Shown here: positions 45,723 through 57,759 of the stretch, in pieces | Numbering within the stretch: position 1 is the first letter of the stretch | Layout of the letters: each line of letters begins with the position of its first letter | DNA from: Ursus arctos | Lineage: Eukaryota > Chordata > Mammalia > Carnivora > Ursidae | Direction of reading: 5' to 3' | Assembly (NCBI RefSeq): GCF_023065955.2 | Contig: NW_026622808.1 | Span: forward strand, 33,182,475 to 33,246,474 | DNA length: 64,000 nucleotides | Position numbers and translations under genes: made by a program | Notes under the pieces: generated by a model | The model's input: only the letters and a program-made list of their open reading frames with translations | What the model was told of the DNA's origin: nothing | The model's database searches: none

Positions 45723-46279
45723 ACACAAAGTGTCAATTTGTCTGGAAGCTAGAGATTTAGAACTTCAGTCTTAAAATGTAAGAAAAATTTCTTTGCTAAT
45801 GGTATCTACTTACCACAGAAGAACACTTAAGCTGAAAATCTGGAAAATGATGGTTGGAATTGAATAACAGACCACATTTGAGGTGGCCACGTGGCTTGTG
45901 CACAGTAGTTGCTCAGTAGAGTTGAGCGGGCTCTCTGCTTTAGTGTCCATACAGATAGAAATTAATGAAAGAACTATTTAAAGTAGATTTTAAATAAAAA
46001 CTTCACTTAGGAAATCCTTGGGCTACCTTTTAGAGGCAATATTGCTGTAATCGGATGGTTAGTAGGTACCAATGTGGATCTTTTCTATTTTCCTGTAATT
46101 GTTAACCAAAGCTCAAAGCAGGGGTGGGCTGGGTGGGGGTAGGAGACCAGTTCACTGCTGGGATAGGTTCCTTCCCTCTATATCTTTCTTAGAGGCTTCT
46201 TTCCAGCAGCATTGACATTGTGACTGTCATCTTTAACCTGTAGTACAAGGGGAATACAAGAGTCTTTTTTTTTTTTTTA

Positions 46280-46420
46280 AGAAAAACATTGTAACAATTT
46301 ACGGATCATAGAATCCACCCATTTTAAGTGTACAGTTCAACAGTTCTTAGTTAATTTACCAAGTTGTGCAGCCATCATCATAATCTAGTTTTAGAACATC
46401 TTCATTATTCCAATAAGATC
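46280..46420 (-). mobile_element. LINE-1 3' fragment, antisense
   Basis: atagaatccacccattttaag, tgtacagttcaacagttctt, gtgcagccatcatcataatc. Confidence 0.8.
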
Positions 46421-46435
46421 ATTGTTTGAGGTTTG

Positions 46436-46640
46436 TTTGTTTTTTGAGAGAGAGAGGGAGTGAGCATGTGCACACGCACTCGAGCAAGCGGGGAGGGGGC
46501 AGAGGGGGAGAGAGAATCCCAAGCAGGCTCCATGGCTAGGGTGGAGCTGAACACGGAGCTTGGTCCCACAACCCCGACATCATAGCCCAAGCTGAAATCA
46601 AGAGTCAGACACTTAACTAACTGAGCCGCTCAGGGCGCCC
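46436..46640 (-). mobile_element. SINEC copy, antisense
   Basis: ttttgagagagagagggagtg to gagccgctcagggcgcccc. Confidence 0.87.
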
Positions 46641-46644
46641 CTGA

Positions 46645-46790
46645 GGTTCATTAAAAAAAGAAAATTATTTCAGACTTACTGGAAACTTGCAAAAACAGTG
46701 CAAAGAATACCTATATGCTCTGTATCCAGATTCATCAACTGTTAACACTTTAACAAATTTGAATGCAGAGATTTTTGAATAGCAGTGTCC
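46645..46790. mobile_element. Old LINE-type fragment
   Basis: acttgcaaaaacagtgcaaag, agattcatcaactgttaaca: a motif common in old L1/other mammalian repeats; orientation not settled. Confidence 0.55.
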
Positions 46791-47241
46791 CCTTCTCTTG
46801 GAAAGAGGCATCATTTGACTTGTCCTCCTGCCAGACCCTCCTTTGGTGGTTAGAGGTGCTCTTTGGTAGGGGAAGGTATGTGAATGTCTGGTGGGTTGAG
46901 GGGATGCTTTGGAAGATGTTTGGGGCTTAAGCTATCTTGTCAGCGCTCCCAAGAGGGTCCGCTGGTGGGCGAGGGCTGAGGTTGGGGTTGAAGTTGAGCT
47001 ATGGGAAGTAGGGACAGATTCAAACATCCTACTCCTGGGCACTGTGAAGTTTTTGTGGGGCTTTTCAACAAACCAGCAAATGTGTTCCCCCATGAGAGAG
47101 CTGGCATTTGGATGCCTGATACTCAGAGAGAGACTATGTGCTAGTCAGCATTAAACTAAGAAGCAACAGCAGCAGGGGGAAGGGGGACACAAACAGCAGC
47201 CAGGGGAAAGGGGACACTGGCCTGATAATGGTTTTGTAAGA

Positions 47242-47464
47242 CAGTGGTTCTTAACAGTGAGGGGACAGAGAGGGAAGCAGTTTTGACACCCTCTTCTCCT
47301 TTCCCTAACCATTGGACATTTGGCGATGTCCGGAAACGTTTGTGTTGTTGCTACTGGCATCTACTGGGTAGAGACCAGGGATGCTGCTAAACATGCTCAG
47401 GACAGCCCTTGTATGAAAAACTACCAGCTTCCAAATGTCAGTAGTGCTAATGCTGAGAAACCCT
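47242..47464 (+). mobile_element. MER20 hAT element
   Basis: cagtggttcttaacagtg at the left, ggacatttggcgatgtccgg, gccaggg-like gaccagggatgctgctaaac, and gctgagaaaccctgg at the right. Confidence 0.85.
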
Positions 47465-47703
47465 GGTATAAAGGGGTAGGAGTTGTGGTTAGCCAAAGAG
47501 AGAATGACCCATCTTGCCATGGGTTGTGTCTTAATGAATCATCTTTCTCCTTGCCTTCCTCCTGGTCCTAACAGAGTGGGGAGTGGTGGGTGGGATTAGA
47601 AGTGTAGCAAGAGTGCAGACACTGTTCCTGCCCCCACACAAGAGTAGCAGTCCCAGGCCTAGCTTGTGCCCTTGGGAGAGGAGCTTTAGAATGAGACCTG
47701 TTT

Positions 47704-47891
47704 GGGGTATCTGGGTGGCTCAGTTCGTTAAGCGTCTGCCTTCGGCTCATGTCATGATCCCAGGGTCCTGGGATCCAGCCCCTCATCGGGCTCCTTGCTC
47801 AGTGGGGAACCTGCTTCTCCCTCTCCCTCTCCCTGTTGCTCTGCCTGCTTGTGCGCGCTCTCTCTCTCTCACACAAATAATAATAAAGGAG
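47704..47891 (+). mobile_element. SINEC copy
   Basis: 15-bp perfect duplication gaatgagacctgttt at 47689-47703 and 47892-47906; head mutated to ggggtatctgggtgg. Confidence 0.92.
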
Positions 47892-48548
47892 GAATGAGAC
47901 CTGTTTGATGTGTTGACCATCAAATAACCAAAGATGATTTTTAGACTCAGCCTGAGACTTGACTAAGATATTCTGTTATTCAGGGGACGTATCTGTCCGG
48001 TATGGGGGGGTATGGGCCAGCAGATTACACACATTTGGTAGCAGTTACTAGAAAAACCAAACAAGTTGGGAGCTCTCTAAACAATTGTACTTCATATGTC
48101 AGATAGTTTTCCAGGGAATATTTTAAACGTGGGTGCTGATTTTCATAGCCCTTAGTTATAGTGTATCAAACATTTGAAGTCTGTTTGGATCATCTTTTCA
48201 TTTAGCTTTATTTTAGAAGAAGATTTTACAGAGCCAAGTAACTGGAGCCAGCAGTCTGAACTAGTTACAGAGACTAAACTCAAAGTAAAAAATGCATATA
48301 TTTTATCTTAATATAATAGCACTTTGCTGTAAATGGGACCTACTCTGCTGGGTAATATTGATTGATCCGTCTGGAATCCCATTGGAAATATCAGAACAAC
48401 TCATTTTAACTTCTGTTAACATGGTAAATATGGAGCACCTTCCACATTCAAAGATCTGGGCTAGGTGGTATACATTTAATAATGAATAAAATGGACATAT
48501 TTTCTTATGTTCCAGTGGGATGAGACTGTTTAAAGATTTTTAATGTTT

Positions 48549-48760
48549 AGGTGTAACTGGGTGGCTCAGTGAGTTGAGCATCTGCCTTCAGCTCAGGTCG
48601 TGATCCCAGGGTCCTGGGATTGAACCCCACATCTGGCTCTCTGCTCGGTGGGGAGTCTGCTTCTCTCTCTCCCTCTGCCCCTCACCCTGCCTCATGTTCT
48701 CTCTCTCACTTTCTCACTCTCTCTCTCTCTCAAATGGATAAATGGAATCTGAAAAAAAAG
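48549..48760 (+). mobile_element. SINEC copy
   Basis: Head taggtgtaactgggtggc, long (TCTC)n body, tail aaatggataaatggaatc. Confidence 0.87.
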
Positions 48761-48788
48761 CTCCTAATTTTTAAAAACTTTTCATATT

Positions 48789-48995
48789 GGGGGCACCTGG
48801 GTGGCTCAGTCGGTTAAGTATCCAACTCTTATTTTTGGCTCAGGTCATGATCTCAGGGTCAAGCCCTATGTCAGGCTCAGCCCTGGGCATGGAGCCTGCC
48901 TAAGATTCTCTCTCTGCCCCTTCCTGTCCTCTCTCCTCTCTCTTTCTCTTTAAAAAAAACAAAAACAAAAACAACCCCCCCCAACAAAACCCCCC
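48789..48995 (+). mobile_element. SINEC copy
   Basis: gggggcacctgggtggctcag; flanks ttttcatatt and ttttcatttt; tail (AAAAAC)n then C8. Confidence 0.88.
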
Positions 48996-49065
48996 TTTTC
49001 ATTTTGGAGTAATTTCAGACTTTAAAAGGGGTGTAAAATTAGTGTAAAGAATACTCAATACTCTT

Positions 49066-49186
49066 GGGGGTCCCTGGCTGACTCAGTAGAGCATGTGACC
49101 CTTGATCTTGCTGTCATGAGTTGAAGCCCAGTGTTGGGTATAGAGATTACTTAAATAATAAACAAGTAAAGTTAAAAAAAAAAAAA
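49066..49186 (+). mobile_element. Short SINEC-type element
   Basis: gggggtccctggctgactcag to ggtatagagattacttaaat and A12; same subtype as 17726. Confidence 0.82.
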
Positions 49187-49193
49187 TGCCAGG

Positions 49194-49408
49194 GGTGCCT
49201 GGGTGGCTCAATTGAGTGTCTGGCTGTTGATTTTGGCTCAAGTCATAATGGCTTATGAGATCGAGCCCCACATCGGGCTCCACACTCATTGGGAGTCCAC
49301 TTGAAATTCTCTCTCTCCCACTTCCCCTACCCCAGCTTGCACACATGCATTCTCTTTCTCTCTAAAAATAAATAAATGAATAAATGAATAAAATCTTATT
49401 TAAAAAAA
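49194..49408 (+). mobile_element. SINEC copy
   Basis: ggggtgcctgggtggctcaat, with a tail of three aaatgaat-type units. Confidence 0.88.
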
Positions 49409-49440
49409 AGGAACACCAGATACTCTTCACTTCTTTCCTT

Positions 49441-49441
49441 T

Positions 49442-49492
<51 letters not shown>

Positions 49493-49496
49493 CTCC

Positions 49497-49555
<59 letters not shown>

Positions 49556-49562
49556 TTTCTCC

Positions 49563-49616
<54 letters not shown>
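49441..49616. repeat. (TTTC)n microsatellite, three blocks
   Basis: About 175 bp of TTTC in three blocks separated by tctccc near 49490 and 49557. It is the expanded tail of the antisense SINEC that follows, i.e. (GAAA)n on that strand. Confidence 0.92.
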
Positions 49617-49771
49617 AAGATTTATTTATTTACTTGAAAGAGAGGGAGAGGGAGAGAAGCAGACTCCCCACTGAGCATGGAACCTGACATTGGGCTCTCA
49701 CACCCTGAGACCACGACCTGAGCCGAAATCAAGAGCTGGATGCTTAACCCCCTGAGCCACCCAGGTGCCCC
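49617..49771 (-). mobile_element. SINEC copy carrying the TTTC tail
   Basis: aagatttatttatttacttg to gagccacccaggtgccccc; body shortened. Confidence 0.88.
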
Positions 49772-50278
49772 CACTGGTACATTTCATAGTACAGTTATCA
49801 AAACCAGGAAGTTAACATAGATATGGTATTATTTATAGAACTTTATCACATTTTGCTGGTTGTCCCACTGGCTTAGGATGAAATCCAGGATCACATGTAG
49901 TGCTTAGTTGTCCTGTCCCTTTTTCTCTGTGACAGTTCCTCAGGTTTTGTCTCTCATGACCTTGACTTCTTAAGAGTATTGGCAGTTATATTATAGGACA
50001 TCTTCAGTTTGGATTTGTCTGTTTTCTTGTGATTAAATTTAAGTTATGCATTTATAGCAAGAAGACCACAGGTGTGATGTGGGCTCCTTCTATTACTAGT
50101 GATATTAACTTAATCCACTTGGGTAAGGTGGTGTTTCTCCACTGTGAAGTTACTGTTTTAAGTATAATTAACTTAATTATTAATAAGTATCCTGTAGGGG
50201 CATATTTTGAGATTATATAAATGTCCTGTTTCTCAGCACACCTTTTTCACTTAATTTTAGCATCCACTCATGACTCTT
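49772..50278. mobile_element. Old LINE-1 (L1ME-like) fragment
   Basis: ggtacatttcatagtacagtt, gtcctgtccctttttctctg, tgacttcttaagagtattgg resemble old L1 3' sequence; weak. Confidence 0.5.
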
Positions 50279-50490
50279 TATTTTTTTTAAGACTTTTATT
50301 TGTTGATTTTAGAGAGAGCACGAGTAGAGGGAGGAGCAGAGGGAGAGGGGGAGAGAGAAACCCCAAGCAGACTCCAAGCTGAGCATGGAGCCCAACACGG
50401 GGCTCGATCCCATAATCCTGAGATCATGATCTGAGCCAAAATCAAGAGTTGGACACTTAACCAGCTGAACCCCCCCCCCACCCAGTTCAA
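50279..50490 (-). mobile_element. SINEC copy, antisense
   Basis: Flanks atccactcatgactct and atccactgatgagtct; head degraded into a C11 run. Confidence 0.85.
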
Positions 50491-51074
50491 AATCCACTGA
50501 TGAGTCTTATGTATAACAGTTTTTACTGTGGGGTTTGTGTAATGGTAATTTGCTGTTTCCATCATTCCTTACACATTTGTTAGAATTCTACTATGAGGAA
50601 GAGCTATCCCTTCTCCCTTATTTATTTACTGAATAGAACTAAAAAATATCTGTCATATATATTAAAAACCATGATTTCATGATCATTCCACTTCCAATCC
50701 ACTATCACAGAGTTCATCCAGCTTTACCCCAATCTTAATTATAATTCCCTTCCCTAGCAGTGAAAACCCTAGCTCTCATTATCTACAAAGTATTTACTTA
50801 TTTCCTCAGTCCTAGAGTATACATAAAGTAGTTTCAAAATTGTTCATTCGTACCCCTGTGAAAAACTAGAATACAGTAGGGCAATACAGTTCTTTTTGTC
50901 TTCAGCCTGTGAGTATATAATCAAAATTCTGTTTTCCAAAGTTACTTACATCAATTCCTCACCACCGCACCAGCTCTTTAGTGTGGTTGTTATTCACTTA
51001 GAAAAAGCGGAAAACACAAGTTAAAAGGAAAAGAGTTAACATCCCCAGTAAATTCTGTACCGCTATTATTCTTT

Positions 51075-52575
51075 TTTTTTTCAGTGTTCTTTATCAAGTT
51101 GAGGACGTTCCCATCTATTCCTAGTTTGCTGAGAGTTTTTATTATGAATGGGTGTTGGATTTTGTCAAATGCTTTTCTGCGTATAATGATATGATCATGT
51201 GGGTTTTTTTCTTCTTTAGCCTGTTGATGTGATGTATTACATTAATTGGTTTTTGAACATTGAACCTGTCCTGCATACCTGGTATAAATCCCAGTTGGTT
51301 GTGGTGTATAATTCTTTTTATATATTGTTGGTTTTGATTTGCTGTTATTCTGTTGAAGATTTTGCATTACAGTCATGGGAGATAATTGGTCTGTAGTTCT
51401 TTTCTTGTAGTGTCTTTGTCTGATTTTGGTATTAGGATGATGCCTGCCACAGAGAATGAGTTAGGAAGTATTCTCTCTACTTCTGTCTTCTAGAAGAGAT
51501 TATAGAAAATTAGTGTAATTTCTTTCTAAATGTTTGGTAGGCTTCATCAGTGAACCCATCTGGGCTTGGAGCTTTCAGTTTGGGAAGGTTATTAATTATT
51601 GATCCAATTTCTTTAATAGGTATAGGCCTATCCAGATTGTCTTTTCCCTTTTGTGTGAGTTTTGGCAGATTGTGTTTTGTTTTGTTTTTTTTTTTTTAAG
51701 AATTGGTCCTTTTTATCTAGGCTATCAAATTTGTGGCCATATAATTATTCATAATATTCCTTTATTATTCTTTTAATGTCCGTGAAGTCAGTAGTGATGC
51801 CCTTTTTCATTTTTGATATTAGTAACACATTTTTTCTTTCTTTTTTTTCTTAGCCTGGTTAAATATTTATCAGTTTTATTGCTCTTTCCAAAAAACTAGC
51901 TTTTGGGCTCATTGATTTTTCCCTATTGATTGCCTGTTTTCAATTTCATTGATTTCTCCAAAATTTTTTAAGTTTTATTTATTTAAGTAATCTCTACACC
52001 CAGTATGGGGCTTGAACTCACAATGCTGAGATCAGGACTGGGCCAGCCAGGCACCCCTCTGCTCTAATTTTTATCATTTCTTTTCATCTGCTTTCTTTGA
52101 TTTAATTTGCTTTTCTTTTTCTAGTGTCCTAAGGTGGAAGCTTAGATTATTAATTTCAGATCTATAGATTTTTTCTTCTTATGTGCATGCAGTGCTATAA
52201 ATTTCCCTCTAAGCACTGCTTTCACTGCATCCCACAAATTTGGTTAAGTTGTGTTTACAGTTTCATTTAGTTCCAAATTAAAAAAATATATATCTTGAGA
52301 GAATTCTTCTTTGCCACATGTTTTACTTAGAAATGTGCTGTTTAATCTCCCAAGTATTTGGGGGATTTATAGCTATCTTTCTGTTACTGATTTTTAGCTT
52401 AATTCTTTTGTGGTCTGAGAGCATACATTATATGATTTTCTGTTCTTTTAAATTTGTTAAGGTGTGTTTTATGGCCTAGGATGTTGTCTGTATTAGTGAA
52501 TGTTCCATGTAAGCTTGAGAGGGATGTGCATTCTTCTCTTGTTATATGACATATTCTATAAATATTGATTAGACT
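51075..52575 (-). pseudogene. LINE-1 ORF2 relic, antisense
   Basis: Reverse complement of ORF2 reverse-transcriptase to endonuclease part. Landmarks in order: ttatcaagttgaggacgttcc, gtcaaatgcttttctgcgt, taaatcccagttggttgtg, cttaggaagt-type gagttaggaagtattctctc, gcttagattattaatttcag, gtgctataaatttccctct, aggtgtgttttatggccta. Many frameshifts; one short SINE inserted at 51964. No reading frame remains. Confidence 0.88.
51964..52057 (-). mobile_element. Short SINEC-type element in L1
   Basis: ttaagtaatctctacacccag to ggccagccaggcaccc, cutting the L1 text gatttct / ctgctctaattttt. Confidence 0.85.
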
Positions 52576-53128
52576 ACTGCTGTTATTTTGATGTGTGCCT
52601 TTTCAGATTTTTCTGTGCACATATCTGTAATCACTATATTTACAAAGTAGGATAATCTTGTACGTATGATTTTATAACCTTTTTATTTCAAGTATTGTGG
52701 ACCTATTTCCTTATCATAAAATACATTTTTATCATATCATTTTTGATGGCTGTGTAATGCTCTGTAGTATAAATCACCATGACTTAACTTGCTCTTCATT
52801 TGGCATTTTGAGGTCTGTCATTATTTTATTAAATAATGCGCTGATGAATGCCCTTGTACTAAATAGTCACACATCCTTAATTACTTCTTTAAGTGAATGT
52901 CCTTCAGGTAGACTTGCCAGATTAAGAGGTAAGCATATTTTATGACTTGGTAAATGTCGTTTAGGTTGCCATCTAGAAGTTTCCCAGTTTACTCTTTTTT
53001 ACCAGCAGTGTTTGAGTGTACCTATTGTCCCTGCATCCCAACCAGTGCCAAGTATTAATAACAAAATACTTACACTGGGTAGCGGTACATGGATATTTGT
53101 TACTGTATTCTCTAATTTTCTGTGTGTT
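52576..53128. other. Degraded LINE-like DNA
   Basis: Phrases such as ggtagacttgccagattaag and gttgccatctagaagtttcc and accagcagtgtttgagtg resemble a LINE 3' end in reverse, strongly diverged. Confidence 0.45.
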
Positions 53129-53140
53129 TGAAATATTTCT

Positions 53141-53338
53141 TTTTTTTTTTTTTTTTTTTAAAGATTTTATTTGTTTGACGGCAAGAGCAGGAGGGCACAG
53201 GCAGAGGGAGAGGCAGAGGGAGAAGGAGAAGCAGGCCCCCCCACTGAGAAGGGAGCCTGATGTGGGGCTCGATCCAAGGACCCTGGGATCAGGACAGGAA
53301 CCAAAGGCAGTTGCTTAACTGAGCCACCCGGGTGCCCC
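53141..53338 (-). mobile_element. SINEC copy, antisense
   Basis: T20 tail; flanks gaaatatttc and aaaatatttc; head gagccacccgggtgcccc. Confidence 0.88.
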
Positions 53339-53579
53339 AAAATATTTCATATTTTTTAAAGAATGTTGCCAGGTAGTAAAGAAGAGAATGATTTGATTTT
53401 CCTGTCTTAGGTTATTAGTGAGATAGAATGTCTTAATATTTAATTACTAGTTATTTGTATTTCTTTTATAAGTTATTGGTTCTTGATATATATTCAACTA
53501 AAAGAGAAAAGGTAGGACATCTTAGTTACCCTGTCTAGTCTTAAGGTAAATACATATGGAACATTTGTTAGACTTTTCT

Positions 53580-53788
53580 CTTTTTCTTTTTTTTTTTTTT
53601 AAGATTTTATTTATTTATTTGACAGAGATAGAGACAGCCAGCGAGAGAGGGAACACCAGCAGGGGGAATGGGAGAGGAAGAAGCAGGCTCCCAGCAGAGG
53701 AGCCTGACGTGGGGCTCAATCCCAGAACGCCAGGATCACACCCTGAGCCAAAGGCAGACGCTTAACGACTGAGCCACCCAGGCGCCCC
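53580..53788 (-). mobile_element. Young SINEC copy, first of a stacked pair
   Basis: agattttatttatttatttg, gacagagatagagacagcc, head ccacccaggcgcccc. Flanked by agacttttct at 53570-53579 and 53789-53798. Confidence 0.92.
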
Positions 53789-53798
53789 AGACTTTTCT

Positions 53799-53992
53799 TT
53801 TTTTTTAAGATTTTATTTATTTATTTGACAGAGAGAGAGCGTGCGATCACAAGCAGGGGGAGTGGCAGGCAAAGGGAAAAGCAGGCTCCCCAGTGAGCAA
53901 GGAGCTGGATGCGGGACTCAATCCCAGGATCCTGGGATCATGACCTGAGCCACAGGCAGACGCTTAAGTGACTGAACCACCCAGGTACCCCT
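53799..53992 (-). mobile_element. SINEC copy, second of a stacked pair
   Basis: Different subtype from its left neighbour (gacagagagagagcgtgcg). Flanked by agacttttct at 53789-53798 and 53993-54002. Confidence 0.92.
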
Positions 53993-54359
53993 AGACTTTT
54001 CTGAAATGTTGAAAATTAGTATATTACCTAAATATGAGATGGGATTTTCTAAGAACTTATCCCTCAGGAAATATTTTTTTTTTGAGGTCTTATAAAGTCT
54101 TTGCTGTATGAAGTATTTTATCCATCCTTTTGAGTCACAGAGTATTATTTGAGGAAGATATATTAATCACTGACTTTAGCCCAGGCTAGTTTTGGATGCT
54201 TATAGAGAGGTCAACTACTAGAATCTGAGGTGGGTGGTTTGGTTGGTTGGTTGTTTTTTAAAGAAGTAAAGAAAAAAATTTTCCTTCCTTCCTTCCATTC
54301 TGTACTGCATACATACAGAAAAGAGAGTACCATAAGCATTACTGTTCGATGAATTATCA

Positions 54360-54745
54360 CATATTGTATATACCTGTTGTCTTTATCAGTTCGGGCTGCT
54401 ATAACAAAATACCGTGGACTTGGTGGCTTAAACAGTAGAAATTTGTTTCTCAAAGTTCTGGAGGCCAGAAAGTCCCAAGGTGCCGGCCAGTTCATTTCCC
54501 TGTGAGGGACTTCTTCCTGGTTTGCGGATGGCTGCCTTCTTGGTGTATCCTCAAATGGTGGAGAGAAAGATGGTCTCTCTTGAGTAATAATTGCATTCAT
54601 GAAGACTCCACCTTCATGACCTAATAACCTCCCAAATGGGCTACTTCCAGGTGCCATCAGGTTGGGAAATAGGACTTCAGCATATAAATTGGAAAGGGGG
54701 GTGGGGGTCACAGGCATTCTGTCTATAGCACCTATGTAACCACTG
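54360..54745 (-). repeat. Common old mammalian repeat, unassigned family
   Basis: gttcgggctgctataacaaa, gaaatttgtttctcaaagtt, ctggaggccagaaagtccc, ggtgccatcaggttggg: a well-known mammalian interspersed sequence whose family I cannot name safely. A chance minus-strand open frame covers it (54211-54837). Orientation is not certain. Confidence 0.6.
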
Positions 54746-54799
54746 CCCAGATTAATAAACAATGTTGCTTTATATGCAGAAGTCCCTCCTGGCCTCTCC

Positions 54800-55390
54800 T
54801 GGTTGTTTTCCTTTCTATCCTTCCCAGAGGTAGTCATTGTTGTAAGTTCTGATACTGAAGAGTCCTTTGACTTGCTTCAGCCTTCTGTATATGGAATCAC
54901 ACAGGATGTATTCTTCTACCTTTTTTGCTTAGTATTTTTTAAATTCATCTTGTGTATAACTGGAATCTGTTCATTTTCATTGTTATAAAAAAGTCTTTCA
55001 GCATAAGAGTATATCACAGTTTGTTCATTAGTTCCTCTGTTAAAGGATGTCTAGGTTGGGTAGAGGGCATTCTTTCTTTTTTTTTTTCTTTTTTTTTTTT
55101 TTTTAAGATTTTATTTATTTGACAGAGAGAGACAGCCAGCGAGAGAGGGAACACAAGCAGGGGGAGTGGGAGAGGAAGAAGCAGGCTCCTAACGGAGGAG
55201 CCTGATGTGGGACTCAATCCCAGAACGCTGGGATCACGCCCTGAGCCGAAGGCAGACGCTTAACGACTGCGCCACCCAGGCGCCCCAGAGGGCATTATTT
55301 CAAAATTCTGTCTCTTGTTGAATGTTTATACTCATTTCTCTTAATATAAACCGATGAGTGGACTTGCTGGATTTTGTATGTTATCTCCAG
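54800..55390 (-). mobile_element. LINE-1 3'-like fragment, split by a SINEC
   Basis: ctgtatatggaatcacacag, cagtttgttcattagttcct, gatgagtggacttgctgg; old. Confidence 0.55.
55072..55286 (-). mobile_element. Young SINEC copy, antisense
   Basis: 10-bp duplication agagggcatt at 55062-55071 and 55287-55296; head gcgccacccaggcgcccc. Confidence 0.92.
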
Positions 55391-55563
55391 TCTCTCCAAC
55401 CCAGTAGTTTAAACTTTCATTGATCGATGCCTAGATACAGTCATTCAGTAGCTGTTGATCCCCCACTATGTTTATATGTCTGCCATAGTGTAGGTATTGG
55501 GGGCATGGTTGTAATTAAGACCATATTATTTTATAATTTAAGTGTATAAGACTAATTAAAATA

Positions 55564-55757
55564 GGGGCGCCTGGGTGGCTCAGCGGTTAGGCGTCTGCCT
55601 TCGGCTCAGGGCGTGATCCCAGTGTTATGGGATCGAGCCCCACATCAGGCTCATCCGCTGTGAGCCTGCTTCTTCCTCTCCCACTTCCCCTGCTTGTGTT
55701 CCCTCTCTCACTGGCTATCTCTGTCAAATAAATAAATAAAATCTTTAAAAAAAAAAA
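55564..55757 (+). mobile_element. Young SINEC copy (SINEC1_AM-like)
   Basis: 16-bp perfect duplication aagactaattaaaata at 55548-55563 and 55758-55773; head gcgcctgggtggctcagcgg. Confidence 0.94.
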
Positions 55758-55898
55758 AAGACTAATTAAAATAATAAGTATAAGTAGTTCATTCACATTC
55801 TTAAAAGTTTATTCATTCAAGTTCAGTCAGATTGCTTTTTGGCCATCTTTTTGTTGGGAAAACAGATGTTCCTTTCTGGTTAGAGTTCTCTAATGTTC

Positions 55899-56137
55899 CT
55901 TTTCTTTCTTTTTTTTAAGAAGATTTATTTATTTATTTATTTGAGAGAGAGCGCGAGGATGCATGTGCTCCTGCTTGAGTGGGGAGAGGGGCAGAGGGAG
56001 AGAATCTTCAACCAGACTCCCTGCTGAGCCTGGAGGCTGACTTGGGACTCAGGGCTCGATCTCACCACCCATGAGATCATGATCTGAGCCGAAACCAAGA
56101 GCCAGACACTCAAGCAACTGAGCCACCCAGGTGCCCC
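55899..56137 (-). mobile_element. SINEC copy, antisense
   Basis: Flanks agagttctctaatgttc and agaattctctaattttc; head gagccacccaggtgcccc. Confidence 0.88.
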
Positions 56138-56389
56138 AGAATTCTCTAATTTTCAATTATATATGGTTGTTGGGAACCAGAGCTTTGGGCAAGAATGGGG
56201 GTGCAGTAAGGAAGATGAGCGTGGCAATGGTGGGCATGGTTAGAGGAGAAGAAGCGAGAGGCAGGATGCTCCCTGAGAGGCTGTGGGGTAGAGGCAGGTT
56301 AAGTGAGCCAGTAAATGGCAGAGAGGGAGGAATGAAATAACTGAATGTCTTTGTTCTGGCAATAGTCTTGGGGCCCTGAAACTTTTATT

Positions 56390-56945
56390 CTGTTTTATTT
56401 TAATTGAGGTGAAATCCACATACCATAAAATTCACCCTTTTAAAGTGTACTACTTAGGAGTTTTTAGTATATTCACAAGGTTATGTAACCATCACCACTA
56501 TATAATTCCTGAACATTTCTGTTATTTCAAAAAGAAACCCTGTACCTATTAGCAGGCACTTTCCATTTCCTTCCACTTTCCTCTTCTCGTGCTCTAAAGG
56601 CCCACTAGTCTACTTTCTGTCTCTATAGATTTACCTGTTCAAGATATTTCATATAGATGGGGTCATACACTTTTTCGACTGGCTTCTTTCACTTAGCATT
56701 ATGTTTTCAAAGTCCATCCACATTGCTGTATGAATTGGTAGTTCATCTCTTTTTATGGTTGAGTATTCTATCGTATGAATGTAACACATTTTCTTTATGC
56801 GTTAGTTGATGGACATTTGGGTTATATCCCCTTTTGGCTATTAGGAATAATGCTGCTGTGAACACTCATGTACACATTTTTCTGTGGGCATTTGTTTTCG
56901 TTTCTCTTGGGTATATATCTAGGAGTGGAAATGCTATAAAGCTTT
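56390..56945 (-). mobile_element. LINE-1 3'UTR fragment, antisense
   Basis: ttcacccttttaaagtgtac, gtaaccatcaccactatata, ctactttctgtctctatag, tttcacttagcattatg, ggacatttgggttatatcc, taggagtggaaatgct in the known order. Confidence 0.88.
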
Positions 56946-57105
56946 TGGTTTTTTTCAGGAACGTTCTCCAAATGGATAGTTCATTAGGTCCCACGTTGGA
57001 GTAGTGTAGTGGACCGCATGGACCACTCACAGTTCCAGTGGCCGGGTTTCACTTTTGTTTTGGACATTCATATTGCCATTTTGAATTCTCCCTTGGGTTG
57101 TGGGG

Positions 57106-57129
57106 TGTTTTGTTTGTTTGTTTGTTTGG
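57106..57129. repeat. (TTTG)n microsatellite
   Basis: Five to six TTTG units. Confidence 0.75.
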
Positions 57130-57759
57130 GGTTTTTTTGACTGGATGTCTCCAGGTACTTGCTGCCCTGGATGTTGATTTGTCTTTGTTATTTGGGTTTT
57201 GGGCATATTCAGGATTTGCAGTTGAACTTGAATAGCTAATTTTCTTCTTTCCATTCCTTATAGATTCTCCTGCAGCTGTTAAGTAACACATGTATCGTTT
57301 CTGCCTATGCATCTGATAATGCTCATGTTGTCTATTTCTGAGGTATTTATTTTAAAGGTATTGGGCACCAAGGTCTTTTTTTTTCTTTGATCCGATTCTT
57401 GTGCAATGTGAATCCACAGCAATACAGGATATGTTGGGTTCCCTACAAACTGGAGGAGTGCCAGCTCAGACATGTTTGTATTTATTCCAATCAAGTTTCC
57501 AAGCTCAGCAGACCTCTTGAAGATCAGAGAACATTGGATTGGGCACCTTGCCTAGGAAAATGCTCCTTGTGTCTCTTTTGAGTGCTTGTGATGACTGTTT
57601 GTCAGGCATTTGCTTAGATATTTTCAAGACAATACTGGAGCCCTGAGAAATGTGGAATGAAGGAGTAAATCTTTAAACCAGACAAAGTACCTGGGTAAAT
57701 GACTGGCAAAGATCTATGTACAATAAAGCAAATGCCACCAGATATAATTGGACATCTCT

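Noticed and set aside
49384..49674. 96-codon Phe/Leu/Ser-repeat open frame
   Set aside because: It is the (TTTC)n microsatellite, open in every frame by composition.
54211..54837. 208-codon minus-strand open frame
   Set aside because: It lies across a common old mammalian repeat and unrelated flanks; no domain, and the repeat explains its sequence.
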